A stretch of DNA of 64,000 nt from Neoarius graeffei (taxonomy: Eukaryota; Chordata; Actinopteri; Siluriformes; Ariidae): positions 21,923,110-21,987,109 of the forward strand of contig NC_083590.1 in assembly GCF_027579695.1 (NCBI RefSeq), written 5' to 3'. A program made the position numbers and the translations under genes. Below the pieces are notes generated by a model that saw only the letters and a list, made by a program, of their open reading frames with translations, did not search any database and was not told where the DNA came from. Numbering within the stretch: the first letter of the stretch is position 1; every line of letters begins with the position of its first letter. Shown here piece after piece: positions 22,240 to 35,100 of the stretch.

Positions 22240-22430
22240 TAATTTGAGGACCGGAATGCATTTTTGAGAAGTGAGGGCATTTTGGCTGGTTCTTACTTAT
22301 TCAAAGGGCTGTTTGATGGTTAAGACGGAGTTTTAGGTTTGGGTAAGGGGTAGGGTTAGGCATTTAGTCGTGAGGGTGAGGGAATGCTTTGTCAACGAGT
22401 CCCCACAAAGATTGAAGTGCATGAATGGTG
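22240..22430. repeat. Dispersed fish repeat with telomere-like words
   Basis: It includes GGGCATTTTGGCTGGTTC, AAAGGGCTGTTTGATGG, GGGTAGGGTTAGGCATTTAG and GGGAATGCTTTGTCAACGAG. I recall this as a common interspersed fish repeat. Its boundaries are unclear. Confidence 0.5.
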
Positions 22431-22575
22431 TGTGGATGTGTCCGCTCTCCTCCTCCTCCTTTGTGAGAGTGCAATACGTGTCCGAGTCATGAAGTGAAAA
22501 TAAAGTTCTTCATAGAGCAGAGTTTTTGCAGCTCCCTGCCAGACACCAGTTTACTTTTGCGTAAGTCTCAAGCGT

Positions 22576-22577
<2 letters not shown>

Positions 22578-22634
<57 letters not shown>
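22578..22634. repeat. (GT)n microsatellite, about 27 units
   Basis: This is a pure GT run. A second (GT)n run lies at about 23076-23111 and an interrupted (CA)n run at 23244-23287. Confidence 0.95.
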
Positions 22635-22638
<4 letters not shown>

Positions 22639-22639
22639 C

Positions 22640-23071
22640 ACATGTGGCCTAATCCAGACAGACTGCAGATTTAGATGGAGGTTGACAGGAGACTGTGTTT
22701 GGATATCCGGTGTTGTGCGAGGACGTGATTTGAGGATTTATTCAGTCTATTCACCCGGCTGTCGAACTGAATTTCATTTTACCATCAGTGTTCAGCTGTT
22801 TATAAATTTTATATAGTCTACGGCCAAAAAAAAAAACCTCTGAGAAGTGTTTGTTTTTTTAAATCTGCCACTAAGGTGAATCTGCATTTTAGAGTATTTT
22901 TCTTCCTCTGTACTGGAGTGTGGAGGAACGATGTCATTTGTGTGTCTGTTTATCTTTTTATATTTTTTCCCCAATTATTTTATTTTTTAACAGGTGAATG
23001 CATGTGTGCGAGGGAGGATATGATGGTCAGTAAGCGAGGAAAACCAAGGCCGAAAGCATGCAAGAGTTCTT

Positions 23072-23112
<41 letters not shown>

Positions 23113-24300
23113 GCGTGCTCGGGGGCCTGTCTGTGGTCAGCCTGGCCTGTGCGCTTCTCTTAACTGTCACTTGTATACTGCGGTTGTGTCCCTTACTAAC
23201 TGCTAATCTTATCGCGCTGTCCATTTGCCTTACATGCAACAAAGACACACACACACACACACGCGCACACGCGCGCACACACACACAGCTTCTGTTAACT
23301 CTTTCTAACCTTCTGACTAATACGGTCCTAATTAGAATATTATTTACTATATTCAGTACAGCATTTCTTGTGCACTTTAAAACGTCACCCAAAAATAAAG
23401 CCAGTCTTTATCTCACAGCCGATATTCTATAACGGATCCTGTCTAAACCTGAGCGCCGAGCCGAGATCATCTTACAGCCCTAACCTCCTTTTGGCTCGCC
23501 GTTATCCTGTCTGATTGTTCTCATCCTGCAGCTAATGCACCGTAATGCGCCGATGTAGTGCAATCCCGTAGTCTGGGTGTACCGAGCTGGGCAGCTTTGT
23601 CTCCTCGGCCTTGTGGCTTATGAATCTGCAGAGTCCGTGTATATGTAATGGCTCATCTTGATATTACATAACAAATACATGATTGAAAATGTAATATGTT
23701 AAAGTACAGACTGGAAAAATGTGAGTCAACATGGTTGAGACATTGAGGGTTAAGAAATTAATCAGTTATTTCGTTTTCATATCATGATTTCTGACAGCTT
23801 AAATATTGATTTGTCATTTCAACTCTCCTGGAAGGAGTTGTTTTTTTTTTTGTAAGTGTCATGTAGCCACTGGCAATAAATTTCCTGGAAGAGTAGGAGT
23901 CCGTCAACCGACCGGCTACTCCGTTTTTAAAAACAAATCATGTTTTTATTTAATACTTACTTGTGATGCCCGAGTTGGTATTCCCAATATGAATCTATAA
24001 AATACACCATCATTGTTGACACTATAGACATCATTTGTGTTGTTATTGCATCTAATGACCAACATTGCTATTATACTGCTTTTACTAAGTTCAGTGAAAT
24101 CATATCTTGGTAATTTACCAGCATACCTTGGGGAAAATTTTAATACTCCTCATATTTTGGTATTGTTTCGACCACATTTATCCCTGTACACTGTATATAT
24201 GAAAGACCAAACAGCACTATGCTTGCTATGCATTCAACTGAAACTTTACATGTTCTTAAAGCCATGAACTGTTTACTGAAAAGGCAACTGGAAAATATGA
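22640..24300. other. Intron with microsatellites and possible conserved stretch
   Basis: No gene is recognised. Bases 23430-23660 form a repeat-free stretch of balanced composition that could be conserved non-coding DNA. The evidence for that is weak. Confidence 0.3.
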
Positions 24301-24995
24301 AGCCTGAGCAGAGACTAGCTAATGGAGATTAGCTAGCTAGGACGTAGCTGTTAAGTTTTGATTAAATGATATAGTGGTAGTGATGATGAGCCAAAGCCAT
24401 GAGGAATATCAACATTTCGTTGTGTTTTTTTGCTTTGTAGAGACATACAGAGGCTGTGGAGACATGGCTAGCTCGCTAGGACATAGCCAGTGAGTCTTTT
24501 ACAGAGTATATGAAGGCATAAATACAGTTGAGACAAAACAACGGTGTTAGTATTGTTAATATTTCTCTCAGATGTGTTGGGACATTAGTAATTAAAGACT
24601 TCTTTAAAAATAAAAAAAAGGCTAGTGAGTAATGTTAACGAGCCAAGACGTAGCCTTTAACTCTTCGGCAATATAAAGGCGTAAATACAGTGGAGACGAG
24701 CCAGAGTTATCAAGAATATCAGTATTTCTCTGAGATGTGCTGGTAAATTACTGATTAAAGACTCTTTTTAAATTTAAAAACACTGAGTCAGGCTAACCAT
24801 TTAACTAGCTAAGAGCTAGCCTTTAACTCCTGTACAGACAATATAATAGCATAAATACAGTAGAGACGAGCCAGAGTCAACAATAATATCAAAATTTCTC
24901 TGATTACTTGATAACTTGCTAATTAAAGACTGTTTAAAATAAAAAACAACCTGCTGAGTCAGGCTAACAATTTACCTAGCGAAGACTTAGCTTCT

Positions 24996-25525
24996 AAAGG
25001 CCAATTTATGCTGACAACCCAGTTCTCGCAGATGGCATCGCAGATGGTGTCTGCGTAGCCCCCCCACCTTCGCAGACGCTCTGCGCGCACCTCCCAAAAA
25101 TTGTGACCACCGTAGAAGCCTCGCAGACAGCGTCGCAGACAAGAGGGCTCTGATTGGTCCACTCTACATCCGCTGTACACGCACTTCCGCTTCCCTACTT
25201 TCCCGGTTTGGTTTGTTTTCACGACCGCCATTTTTAAAAACACAAGCAAAGATGGAGCAGCACGAAGAGCGGTTGATCGAGGAAGTGAGGAAGTACGTAC
25301 ATCTATACGACTCCAGTTCTAGTCATTATAAGTAACCGGAGGATAAACACTCCACTAACCACACCCACCAACTACTCCTAGCGATTTCGCGACTTCGCGC
25401 CCCCTTGCGTTGTGGCGGTGAATAACATCGTGCACGCCTATTACTCCCCGCTCAACGATAAATTACAACTGTCTGCGAAAAGCTATCTGCGAAAGCCTTG
25501 TCGCAAGAGCATGCAGAGGCCTTTA
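24996..25525 (+). mobile_element. Harbinger-like element within the tandem array
   Basis: The termini AAAGGCCAATTTATGCTGAC and, as the complement of the right end, AAAGGCCTCTGCATGCTC are imperfect inverted repeats. It interrupts a unit of the array between GAAGACTTAGC and GTACAGACAATATAAAGG. The interior keeps a MADF-like exon. The target duplication is unclear. Confidence 0.65.
25252..25335 (+). pseudogene. MADF/Myb-like exon of a Harbinger element
   Basis: The ATG opens MEQHEERLIEEVRKYVHLYD and then SSSSHYK before a stop. The pattern resembles the start of a MADF (Adf-1-like) DNA-binding domain, as found in the second protein of PIF/Harbinger transposons. The stop overlaps AAGTAACC, so a splice donor (AA|GTAACC) may end the exon there. 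The rest of the gene has been deleted. Confidence 0.5.
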
Positions 25526-26344
25526 CTCGTGTACAGACAATATAAAGGCATAAATACAGTAGAGACAAGCCAGTGGCATCATTATCGTCAATATTTCACT
25601 GACTAATTAAAGACGCTTTTTAAGTAAAAATATGAAAAAAGCTGAGTCAGGCTAACAATTTAACTAGCCAAGACCTAGTCTTGAACTTGTATACAGCTAA
25701 TATCAAGGCATAAATATAGTGGAGATGAACCAGTGGCATCAGTATTGCCGATATATCCCTGATGTGTTGCTAAATTACGAATAAATAAAGACTTTTTTTT
25801 TTTAAGAAAAAAAAAAAAGCTGAGTCAGGCTAACGTTTAACTAGCGAAGACACGGACATAGCCTTTATCTTATACAGGCAATATAAAGGCATAAATACAG
25901 TGGCGCCGAGCCAGAGTCCTCAATAATATCAAATTTTCTCTCAGATTTGTTGATAACTTGCTAATTAAAGACGGTTTTAAAAATAAAAAAAGCTGAGTCA
26001 GGCTAGCAATTTAACTAGCGAAGCCATAGGCTCTAACTCATTTACAGACAATATGAAGGCATAAATACAGTGGAGACGAGCCGGTGATATCAGTATTGTC
26101 AATATTTCTCTCAGATTTGTTGCTAAATTACTAAAAGATTCTTTTAAATAAAAAAAAAAAAAAATTTAAAAAGCTGAGTCAGGCTAACAATTTAACTAGC
26201 GAAGACGTTGCCTTTATCGCATAAAGGCATAAATACAGTTGAGGCGAGACGGAGTCATCAAGAATATCGATATTTCTCTCCGATGTGTTGGTAAATTATG
26301 AACAAAATATTCCATAAAACTAAAATTAGGTGCAGTTACGATTA

Positions 26345-27903
26345 GCATTTATTGCTAGCCGAACCTCCATGAGTTCTGCCATATTGAGAAATGTGTTCTA
26401 TTCTGTCGACATTAGTGACGAACTCTGTTGAAATGTAATTAAATTAAAGCAGTTACTGGTAGTGAGGCAAGGTTTTCAACACACAGATTGTTCAATAGTG
26501 CATTTTAACACGACTTGTGGTGTTTTTTTCCCCTCCTTTTCTTGCTCTTTTATCCTCTTCCACACACGTCCCTTTTGCTCCGTGTCTAAAAGACTCCAGC
26601 AGCTCTGTAATATTGGTTATTTCAGCTGTGTTGACTTTTTTTTTCCCAGCTTTTATTTTTCCATCACTTGGCACCTTTTGAAGGAGACGTTTGAATTTTA
26701 CCTAATGCGCTGTTTTTATTGGCGCTAGTCCGCAGCCATTCATGTCTTACTTCTGTTGCCTTTCAAGGCCTCATGTAACGAGTACCACTCAAGGTCTTCA
26801 GCTTCAGCTTAGCGTTCCTCACGCTTCCAGTGGCACAGGAAGTTATTTTAATTTAGTCAGTCATTTTCCTGAAACCAGTTTGAGCCTCGTTTTTTGAAAT
26901 CCTTATGCAAATATGGCAATGAAACAAGGCTGTTAATGTCAACCTGATCTTGTTTTACTGACTCTCCACTCTCCCGCGTATGACTGATGGGTTAGTGCAG
27001 CCTGGAGCCTTTTAGAGCTTTTCGGGCTTTTTGCAGTTTGACGTTCGGAGTCTGCCTGCTGCATATTTGTGGCCTCGTCACATTTGACAGTGTGACTCGG
27101 TGCTAACTGCCTGTAGAGTTGAAGGCTCACTAATTCGTAGGCCATGAAGAGGTTCTCTTCCATCCATCCATCTTGTTTCTTCTCTTCGTGTTTTGTTCAG
27201 GGCTTCGGTGTGTGTTTGTGTGTTAACCTGACAAAGGCTGTGTGGGTAAGCAGGTGTGAGGGCTTTAACAGTCAGTTCAGCCATGCATGGCCGTGTAGGC
27301 GCATCCTGTAACACGAGAGACCTAACACTTCAGTCAGGATAATTGATTATTACTCAGTACTTCGTTTAAGATGAAGCGGACTCCACCTGTCTGGTCATAC
27401 GGAAACTACCGGATTCACCAACATGCACTTTATACATGAATGAAAATGTAACGCAACCTGGAGAGTACCTAGGTCTAATCCAAGGGTGTTCATCTAAAAT
27501 TTCTGAAGGTCATAATTTAAGGTTCTAAACTACTAATGTGACTAAATGAGAGTCATGTTTACCTTTTTAAGGCTTAACGGTTAGTGACGAGGCCATGGAT
27601 ACAGTGAAATCAATTTGATATGGCTATGTTATGTTTCATGTTCCAGATGAGAGGAGATGTCAGGTTTGAGGTGAAAGAAAACGTTAGGTTGTTCATCTAG
27701 TTGTCTTTCGACATTACCCTCTTCAACAAAAACGTAAATTTAATCGGGGGGTCTGAAAAACTTCCTTTCTTGATCAGCTACCTTCAGCTAATTAATTTGC
27801 ATAAACGTGTGTGATTGGCTGCAATAGATGATCTTCTACAGAAACCACAGTTCATGGGCTTTTTTTGTTTGTTTGTTTGTTTTGTTTAGTGTTTTTTAAA
27901 ATT
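26345..27903. other. Intron without recognised element
   Basis: The sequence appears unique, with T-runs and a (GTTT)n-like run at 27866-27889. No coding domain was found. Confidence 0.5.
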
Positions 27904-28367
27904 GGAGTCACGTTTGAGCCCAGCGGCCGGCGAAGGCCTTTCTGTGCGGAGTTTGCATGTTCTCCCCGTGTCCGCGTGGGTTTCCTCCAGGTGCTCCGGT
28001 TTCCCCCACAGTCCAAAGACATGCAGGTTAGGTTAACTGGTGATTCTAAATTGACCGTAGGTGTGAATGTGAGTGTGAATGGTTGTCTGTTACCCCTTTT
28101 CCACCAAATCAGTTCCAGGGCTGGTTCGGGGCCACTCAGTGCGTTTGGATGTGCATGTAAATCGAGCTACTGTCGGTAATCAAGCTAAGGGTCCCAGCAG
28201 GGGTGCCAGAGAAATCCAATCCTACATGCACACAAGGAAATCGAGCTATTGCGTGAGGTACATTGTGCACCCGAGCCACAGGTGGCGCTACACGCCCCAT
28301 CGTGTTGGTACACTTCCGGTTGTCGTCATGAAGAAGAGCTATTCAAGAGTATAAACAAAGTTATCAG

Positions 28368-28458
28368 CAGTGTTGCCAGATTCTGCTGACGTTTTCCAGC
28401 CCAAAACATGTTCAAATCCGCCAAAATGCACTTAAAACCGCCCAATCTGGCAACACTG
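28368..28458. mobile_element. 91-bp palindromic MITE, copy 1 (nest level 4)
   Basis: CAGTGTTGCCAGATT at the left is inverted at the right as AATCTGGCAACACTG. It is nearly identical to 41152-41242. Its own target duplication is not clear. Confidence 0.75.
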
Positions 28459-28713
28459 GCAGTTCCGTGTTCACAAGTTCCGTGTTCAAGCTGTTAGGCT
28501 TGCTCTAACAGACTGTATGGCTACAAACTGTCCGGCGCAGACCACTGTTTTGTAAGACAACTTATTTTGCACAATTGTATATTTTTCTAAAGTCCATTTT
28601 TTGCTTACAAAAAAATATTTTTTTTGCTTACAATTTAACTTATGTCTTAATAAACACAAAAAGTTCAATTGTTTTGTTTTTATTGACATTCTTCAGATGT
28701 TGGACATATATGC

Positions 28714-28718
<5 letters not shown>

Positions 28719-28794
<76 letters not shown>
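28719..28794. repeat. (AT)n(AC)n microsatellite
   Basis: About 26 AT units are followed by about 11 AC units. Confidence 0.95.
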
Positions 28795-28795
<1 letters not shown>

Positions 28796-29860
28796 AATAC
28801 AATGACTTGTTTATGTACACAATTCACAGCTATGCAACAGCTGTACAGATGTATTTGGTGATACAGTAAGTGAGCTAAATTTTAACAGTGCAAACAATGC
28901 CACAAAAAGAAAAGATTCATGCCGTTTTCATGATTCGTTGTCATGCCGACCGAGGCTGTTGTGTTTCCCGCTTGTGGTCTCGTCACTCGTCACTTCCGGA
29001 AGGGGCAGTGCTGAAGTAAGTAGCTCGAATACATAGCTTGATAGGGTTTACATGCACTAAGTAGCTCGGCAGAAATCGCATAATCTAGGTCGCGTAGCTC
29101 GATTCCGAGAAATCAAGTTTGGTTCAATTTCAGCCGAATTAAGGTGTATACATGGCATTTTGAACTTCGATTTCAGTCGAGCAATGGCAGAAATTCGATT
29201 CTCTCTATGTGCATGTAAACGCACTGACTGCTGGTGCTGGTTCACAACTCGTTCAACTTGTGAGCCAGCTGAGAACCAGTTTGCTTTTCCATAGCTCGCG
29301 GTGCTAAGGGAAGCCACGTCATTACGTCGTTGTATACGTCAGTTACATCGCTACGTTTGCATAAACTTTGGCGTGAATATCGAAGCAAAAACAACACAGA
29401 AGAAGCAGTAGCAATAATAATAATAATAATAATAATAATGGATGACTTCGCGTTTGTACAGCTGCTGCTTCTCGTCGCTTAAAAATGGTGATCTTTCGCG
29501 GTCTTGTTATTGTTGTTGGTCTTAACAACTCCGCCCCCCCGCTGACGTAAGCGGTTCTTTCCTCTAGCCCAGCAGAGAGTTGGTGCTAGCCTGGAACCGG
29601 TTTTTCTGGCCCCAGAGCCAGTTCTTTGTCAGTGGAAACAGAAAACCCGGTTCCAAACTAAGCACTGGCCCCGAACCAGCCCTGGAACTGCTTTGGCGGA
29701 AAAGGGGCATCTGTCTATGTGTCAGCCCTGTGATAACCTGGCGACTTGTCCAGGGTGTACCCCGCCTTTCGCCCGTAGTCAGCTGGGATAGGCTCCAGCT
29801 TGCCTGCGACCCTGTAGAACAGGAAGCGGCTACAAATGATGGATGGATGGAGTCACGTTT

Positions 29861-31645
29861 TTAAAAATACAGCAAGCTGTTTCACGTCGTTCGCTTTTGT
29901 GTCTGTATTTATCGAGTTCTTGACTCCATCTGCTAAAATAGGTTCGTCGGTCTTCATCTGCGCCACCTGTTGTTGACCACCTGATCTAAACTGATATTTC
30001 AGTGCTTGCTTAACTTCTTCATGTCCTACTTCAGTAAAAGCGTACTCCTTTTATTTTAGAAGGGCAGTTCTACCTATTTAAACATTCGTTTGGTCTCTTA
30101 AGACTATGGTCTGTTTTTGCTGAGGTGGCATACAAAGACGGCATTGTCCAGAAAAGGAGCCTCAGCATTCTGCTGTCCTCCGAATGAACAGTGCAACCAT
30201 GAACAGTGACTATATTTTGAAGTGTCTGGGATCAATATTATGCAATTACCTTGACCCTCGCATGAATAAATGATTTCCAAATGCATCCTTGTGTGCTGAC
30301 TGAAATTCTGATTTGATTAACGAGATCATTGTTTCAGAGCAGATGTGAAAATCTTAGCAGCGCTGACATCTGTCTTTCACTTCTTGAATGAGATTTGTAT
30401 GGTCATCAGATATTCCCCGGAACACAATGGATAATATTTTCTCCTTGTCTTGTCGTGCAGAGAAACAGGAAATGGTGTCGGTAAGGGAGGAAAAAGCGAT
30501 GGTGTGAAGAGATTTAGGTTTATATATAATTCACACACTCTGGCCCCCATGCGCTGTATATGATGGCGTGCCCCAGAATGTAAGATGGCTGTCTGTTAAC
30601 ACGTCTCCCCGCTGAAGACTGAAGAGGGGCCTCTCTTTGTTGGCAGGAAGGAGGGAGGAGTGAGAGCCCGAAGCGGTATGAACCATACAGATTCATGTCC
30701 GTCGCTGAGCATTGACACACATTTCTGGTTGCCACATGCGTTTTCAAAACTTGTAGAATGTCGTGACTGGAAACTAGGTCAAAACAGAAGTCTCGTTCTA
30801 CTCTATATATAAAAAAAGAGGATGGGGAGGGTGGAAGCATGCTTGTGCTGTCTGGGCCTCTTGGTGTGTGTTTTTTCTTCCTGCAAGAGGTAGTGCGACC
30901 TCAAACCACTGCTGCCCTGCCAGGCTTGAGGCCCAGGCCTGTGTCTGCTTAACCACAAGCCTTTAGCTCAGATGCTAGTCTGTCTGCCGTTTGGCACTTT
31001 GTGAGTACAGGAAGAAGAGAGAGATAGAAAGAGTCAGTGTGTCTCCAGGACGGAAGTGTGTGTGTGTGTGTGTGTGAAGCCTAACACCAGTGGAAGGATG
31101 AATATGGCAGAGTGTATGAAAGGGACTGAAAAGCATGCTGAGCGGTGGTGAGAGCGAGAGTGGGTGGTGCCATGGGGCAGGCCGGGCCATTCTCTCCCCA
31201 CCTGCCCCTTGTCCCAGGCCTCTGATTGGCTGCCAAAGCAGTGGAAAAAAAAAAAAAACCTGAACTGCTGTGTTTTTGTTGGGTGAGCAGCTTGTACATG
31301 CCTGGCGCTCCGGTCTGCTTTTTTCCTGCCTAGCCATAAACGCGTTGAAAATGGCACCATAATAGAATAACGTCTTGAATTCAGGACTAGAAGAAATGGT
31401 GCACTTTCTGAAACAGTATTGTGATCTTTTTGGCCTGTCTGCTACTCCATCACATTAGGCATTTGATAGAAATGTTCTAACCGATCCCTAAATATCGTAT
31501 TGCTCTGATCTCAACAGCTCTCGTGTTTTTGGAGGAGTTTGTGCATCTACAGGGTCCAACAAATGTTTTTGATTAAAACGAATCCGAGTCAGTCTTCATC
31601 TATAAACATTTGAGGATTCATGTGGTTTTAATATACTGCAATTAT
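29861..31645. other. Intron without recognised gene
   Basis: It contains a (GT)n run at 31058-31076 and an A-run at 31246-31258. A longer minus-strand frame near 30975-31360 is low-complexity or chance coding and shows no domain. Confidence 0.5.
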
Positions 31646-31647
31646 AA

Positions 31648-32165
31648 TTAAGTTATTCCATGAAATCGAGTCGTACATGAGCTGATAGCCGGCGAGGCGC
31701 GTAGCACCGAGTTGTTGTCTATAAGCCATGTTCGATGAGATTGACTGGAATAACTGTTTTATTCTACCCACATTGACTGGATTTTGAGAAACGGAGCATT
31801 TTATTTATTTTTTTTTTTGCAAATTCGATAAATAAAAACTTGTACAAAACGTCTGACAAAATGATTTCCACTTAAAATGTAAACAAACCGGTGAAATGAC
31901 AGGAGCAATTTGTGAAAAATGCTAAAATCATAATTCTTGAAAAATGAAAAATAAGTTCTTGCCATCAGATACTTTTATTTCATATTTTGTTGCCTTTTTG
32001 GGGAGGGGTTTCGAGTAGTTTTATTTCGGCTTTGGTTGGCTCAGCAGCATGCGCCGCCATTTTGTTTTTCCTCTGCTCATGGTATATGAGCTGATATCTT
32101 GGTAGGAAAGTAGCCAGAGCGCACGGTTACTCATATATCCAGTGAATGTGGAGAGAATAATATGG
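31648..32165. mobile_element. Foldback-ended MITE
   Basis: It begins with TTATTCCATGAAATCGAGTC, which folds back on GATTGACTGGAATAA at 31739-31753. The inner left arm, ATTCTACCCACATTGACTGG, is inverted at the right as CCAGTGAATGTGGAGAGAAT. The same left and right ends bracket 48328-50945. Confidence 0.65.
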
Positions 32166-35100
32166 AATTTTGTCCTTAATGTGAATCCAAGATCCAAAAT
32201 AAATTTGATTGGAACAAATGATTTGGCATCCAAACTGCTCTGGGTTTCACAGACAACAAGGCAAATTCAAAGGTTGTTGTTGTTTGTATATTTTTTTAAA
32301 ATCTTTCTTTCCAAGTTTTATTAGCAAGCTGCCTCCATTGCAGTGCTTCTGTACTGTTTTTAAATTTTTTTTAATCCCGTTAATTTATGGTAATTTTTTA
32401 AGTTTTTAAAAAATTTTTTTAAAGTTCGTGTCATCTCACTAAATGAAGACGTCCTTAAACGGACCTTAATGTTAATTTGCTTTCAAAACTTGTTTTGTAG
32501 GTGCTTCTCCAAACGCGAGCGGTGTATGCCGTAAATTCAAGGCGTGTTTTGAGTGAGTCATTCTTGCTCAAAAGACTATCTGTGGTTATCAGGAATTTCA
32601 GCAATTTGAAAATGTGAATCTTCTGGTCACCGGTGCAGAACCACATCTGCCACAAGCCGTAATGCAAACATGCAGCATGGTTTGCATCACTCTTGAATCA
32701 TTTCTTTGTTTTGTTTTATTAGTCAATAAATTCACAGACATTCTCGTTTGTCCCAGCCTCTTGATCTGGTAGGCCACTGCGAACACACCGCTCTTAAATC
32801 CAACCCATGCGACGTAATCGGTGTCGCGAACTTACTCAAGAAACGAACCTGAAAAGCTGCTCTGAGAATTCTCAGCATTGCTGCCCTCGTTTTTTCCCCT
32901 CCCTCTGTTTTTCTTTTCTGTTTACTGTCACTGCTTCCTCTGAGTGTGAGTAGTGAGTCACCTTTCTTGTTCTGGCCGCACGCTTTCGTCTGATTTTCTC
33001 TGGTTAACACTGAAGTTCTAGACACTCCTTTTAAAAATCTGCTAACTGCTTTCATTAGCCAGTGGAAGCTCAAGAGGAAAAACATCTGTCGGTGCAGTAT
33101 TTTCCATCCATCGTGACTTACAAGCTGCTGTTGTTGTAGTAGTTTTGCTTGTCAGAAACCTGACCCATGCCATGTTCTTTTTTTTTTTTCCCAATCTTGG
33201 AAGCCACTTATTTTGTTTCCTAGTGTAGACTAGGATGTATGGAACCTGTCTTTTGAACTGGCGCTGTATGAAGCACAGCTGACTGCGCCATGGGCCTTAA
33301 ACAATTTCCCTGGCTAATAGAAAGCCAAAAAGTGGGCAGGATTGAGAAGTCATGCTATCCATGTCGTCATCATTTTTAAATTTCCCATCAGGTTCATACC
33401 TTATTGGTGAATTGGGGTGTCCCATAGAGGCAGTCACTATATTTCAATGCATCTGGGGGAAAATGGGGTTTCCCTCTGTACAGCCCATTATAATGTCTGA
33501 CTTTTGACAGGAATGGCAAATGTCATCGACTAACCCATCTGAGAGCAGTTTCTTTTTGACTAAGTGGGGACTCGGTGTAAATACCAGCAGGTCAAGTGAC
33601 GGGTGAAGAGTTAAAGGAAATCAGAGGTCTGTTTATGACCTGCGTTCTTAGTCTAGCACAAGAGCATCAGCGCCTTTTTCCTCTTTGGGTTAGATTCTGA
33701 GTGTGTTATTATGTGCCATTAAGCATGCAAGACTTTGAAAGCAGTGCTTTAGTGGAAATCAGGAGCGTCTTCCTTCCTTCCCTTGTTCTCGAGCAGTTCT
33801 GTCACTTAAATATGTTGAGTTCAGTGCTTAATGGTATCTGTTGGCAGCAATGGGAAGAGACCGAGATAAGAAAGAGAGTGGGTGGTGGTTGACTGTGTTT
33901 GCACAGTTTACCCAAGCTTCTCATGGAATCTTTTCTTGCCTTTCTGATGGTTGCGGTGAGGCTTTGAGTGACTTGACTGAAGCATACAGTTACACTTGTT
34001 TAGGTGGAAGTGAGTGGGAGTCAGTTTGTCGATGTAACTGAATTGCAGAATCTAATCAGCACAACTTCCTGCTTAGTGTCAGACTTCATAGAGACCGCGA
34101 ACAGTGGAATATCCTCCTGGCTCTCCAGTCTACGTAAAACAGTTTCCAGCCAAACTGGAAGTGCTTTACATGATTCAGAAGGAGTTCTTGAAATAGCTAT
34201 GGTTATTTTTGGGCTTGCTTGATCTTTTGGCTCAGTACTGGAATCTATAACAGTTGGAATAAGCATGTGTCTGGGCCTTGTTGATGGCCCTTGTTTGCTT
34301 TTATAGCTAATTTTTGTTTTAAAAAAAAAACAAACAACAACAAATTTTTTGTGGAGTTTTGCCAAAAGGCCAGGCCAACAGTGATGTTATCACCCTCCAT
34401 CCTGTCCAGGGACTCTGCAGGATGTTGATCATCTTCCCCATTGCTCGAGTCTCTTTTTCCCACAATCCCCCAGTTCTGTGTTCATCTCCCACCCACTTTG
34501 GTGGGTCCAGAGGTTCAGTCAGCGGTGACTCTGCCACCCCTCCCACAGGCCTTTTTTTCAGTCTCCTTGTCCCTGCATAATGGGAGGGATTGAGCTTGGC
34601 TCTCGGGTCACGTGTGTGTAACTGGCTTGGACAATGGCAACACTGTAGCTCTGCATCCCAGCAGAGGCGCCTATAGTTCCTCCTGCCGGATCGGAGCAGA
34701 GATTTGGGGTGGGAAGGCTGGCTGATCCATATCCCGTTTCTCCCCTGGCTCAATAGCACACTGTGTGTGGTGAGAAAGCCTGGCCGTCTGGATCTCTCGC
34801 TTGAGTTTTGGCTAACAAAAGTGACGATGGGCCCATTTTTATCCATCTGCTGGTCTAAGTCTCTAGCTTTCCTTCAGGTTTGGAAAGTGTTGTTCTGCAT
34901 TGTGAATGCTTGACAGAGATTGGGGGATGTACATGCTTGCTTTTTTGTTCTCCTTCAAATCCCTAATCTTCACCATACTTCGGCTGGCTCGTTGGAGAGG
35001 AGGGGGAAAAAGCCATCTAGGGAGAAACCGAGACAGGACATTTTTGGATACAGTCAATCTGAGGAGAAGGGAGCCAGCCCAGAGTATAAATACTCCCTTT

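Larger units (their letters stand above)
24430..26340. repeat. Tandem array of about 170-bp units
   Basis: About eight diverged copies share, in order, CTGAGTCAGGCTAACAATTT, AACTAGCGAAGAC, CAATATAAAGGCATAAATAC, GGAGACGAGCCAG, ATCAATATTTCTCTCAGATG and TTACTAATTAAAGAC. The word ATAAATACAGT (or a close variant) occurs near 24517, 24683, 24851, 25550, 25711, 25891, 26060 and 26230, giving spacings of roughly 160-180. A MITE splits the array at 24996-25525. A more diverged unit may precede it from about 24310. Confidence 0.85.
28137..29226. mobile_element. DNA element nested at level 3
   Basis: The left CAGTGCGTTTGGATGTGCATG and the complement of the right, CAGTGCGTTTACATGCACAT, are inverted. ACT lies on both sides. 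Both arms contain ATCGAGCTA or AGCTCGAT-type words. No gene is recognised. Confidence 0.65.
28093..29707. mobile_element. MITE with about 42-bp inverted repeats, nest level 2
   Basis: The left end CCCCTTTTCCACCAAATCAG continues through CCAGGGCTGGTTCGGGGCCA. The complement of the right end is nearly identical over about 42 bases. It contains the element at 28137-29226. Its termini resemble those of the MITE at 771-1239. Confidence 0.8.
27916..29848 (+). mobile_element. 5'-truncated SINE carrying nested elements
   Basis: The SINE starts inside the head (GAGCCCAGCGGCCGGCG) and ends GGCTACAAATGATGGATGG. GGAGTCACGTTT at 27904-27915 recurs at 29849-29860 as its 12-bp target duplication. Between GGTTGTCTGT and CTATGTGTCAGCC it carries the element at 28093-29707. 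Confidence 0.85.

Noticed and set aside
22340..22380. Interstitial telomeric repeat
   Set aside because: Only isolated GGGTTAGG-like words occur, within a known-looking dispersed repeat; no TTAGGG array.
24430..26340. CRISPR-like regular repeats
   Set aside because: Units are about 170 bp, diverged and contiguous, with no short repeat/spacer structure, in a vertebrate genome.
34319..34846. 175-codon minus-strand open frame
   Set aside because: No recognisable domain, no splice context I could support, and it overlaps other chance frames on the opposite strand.
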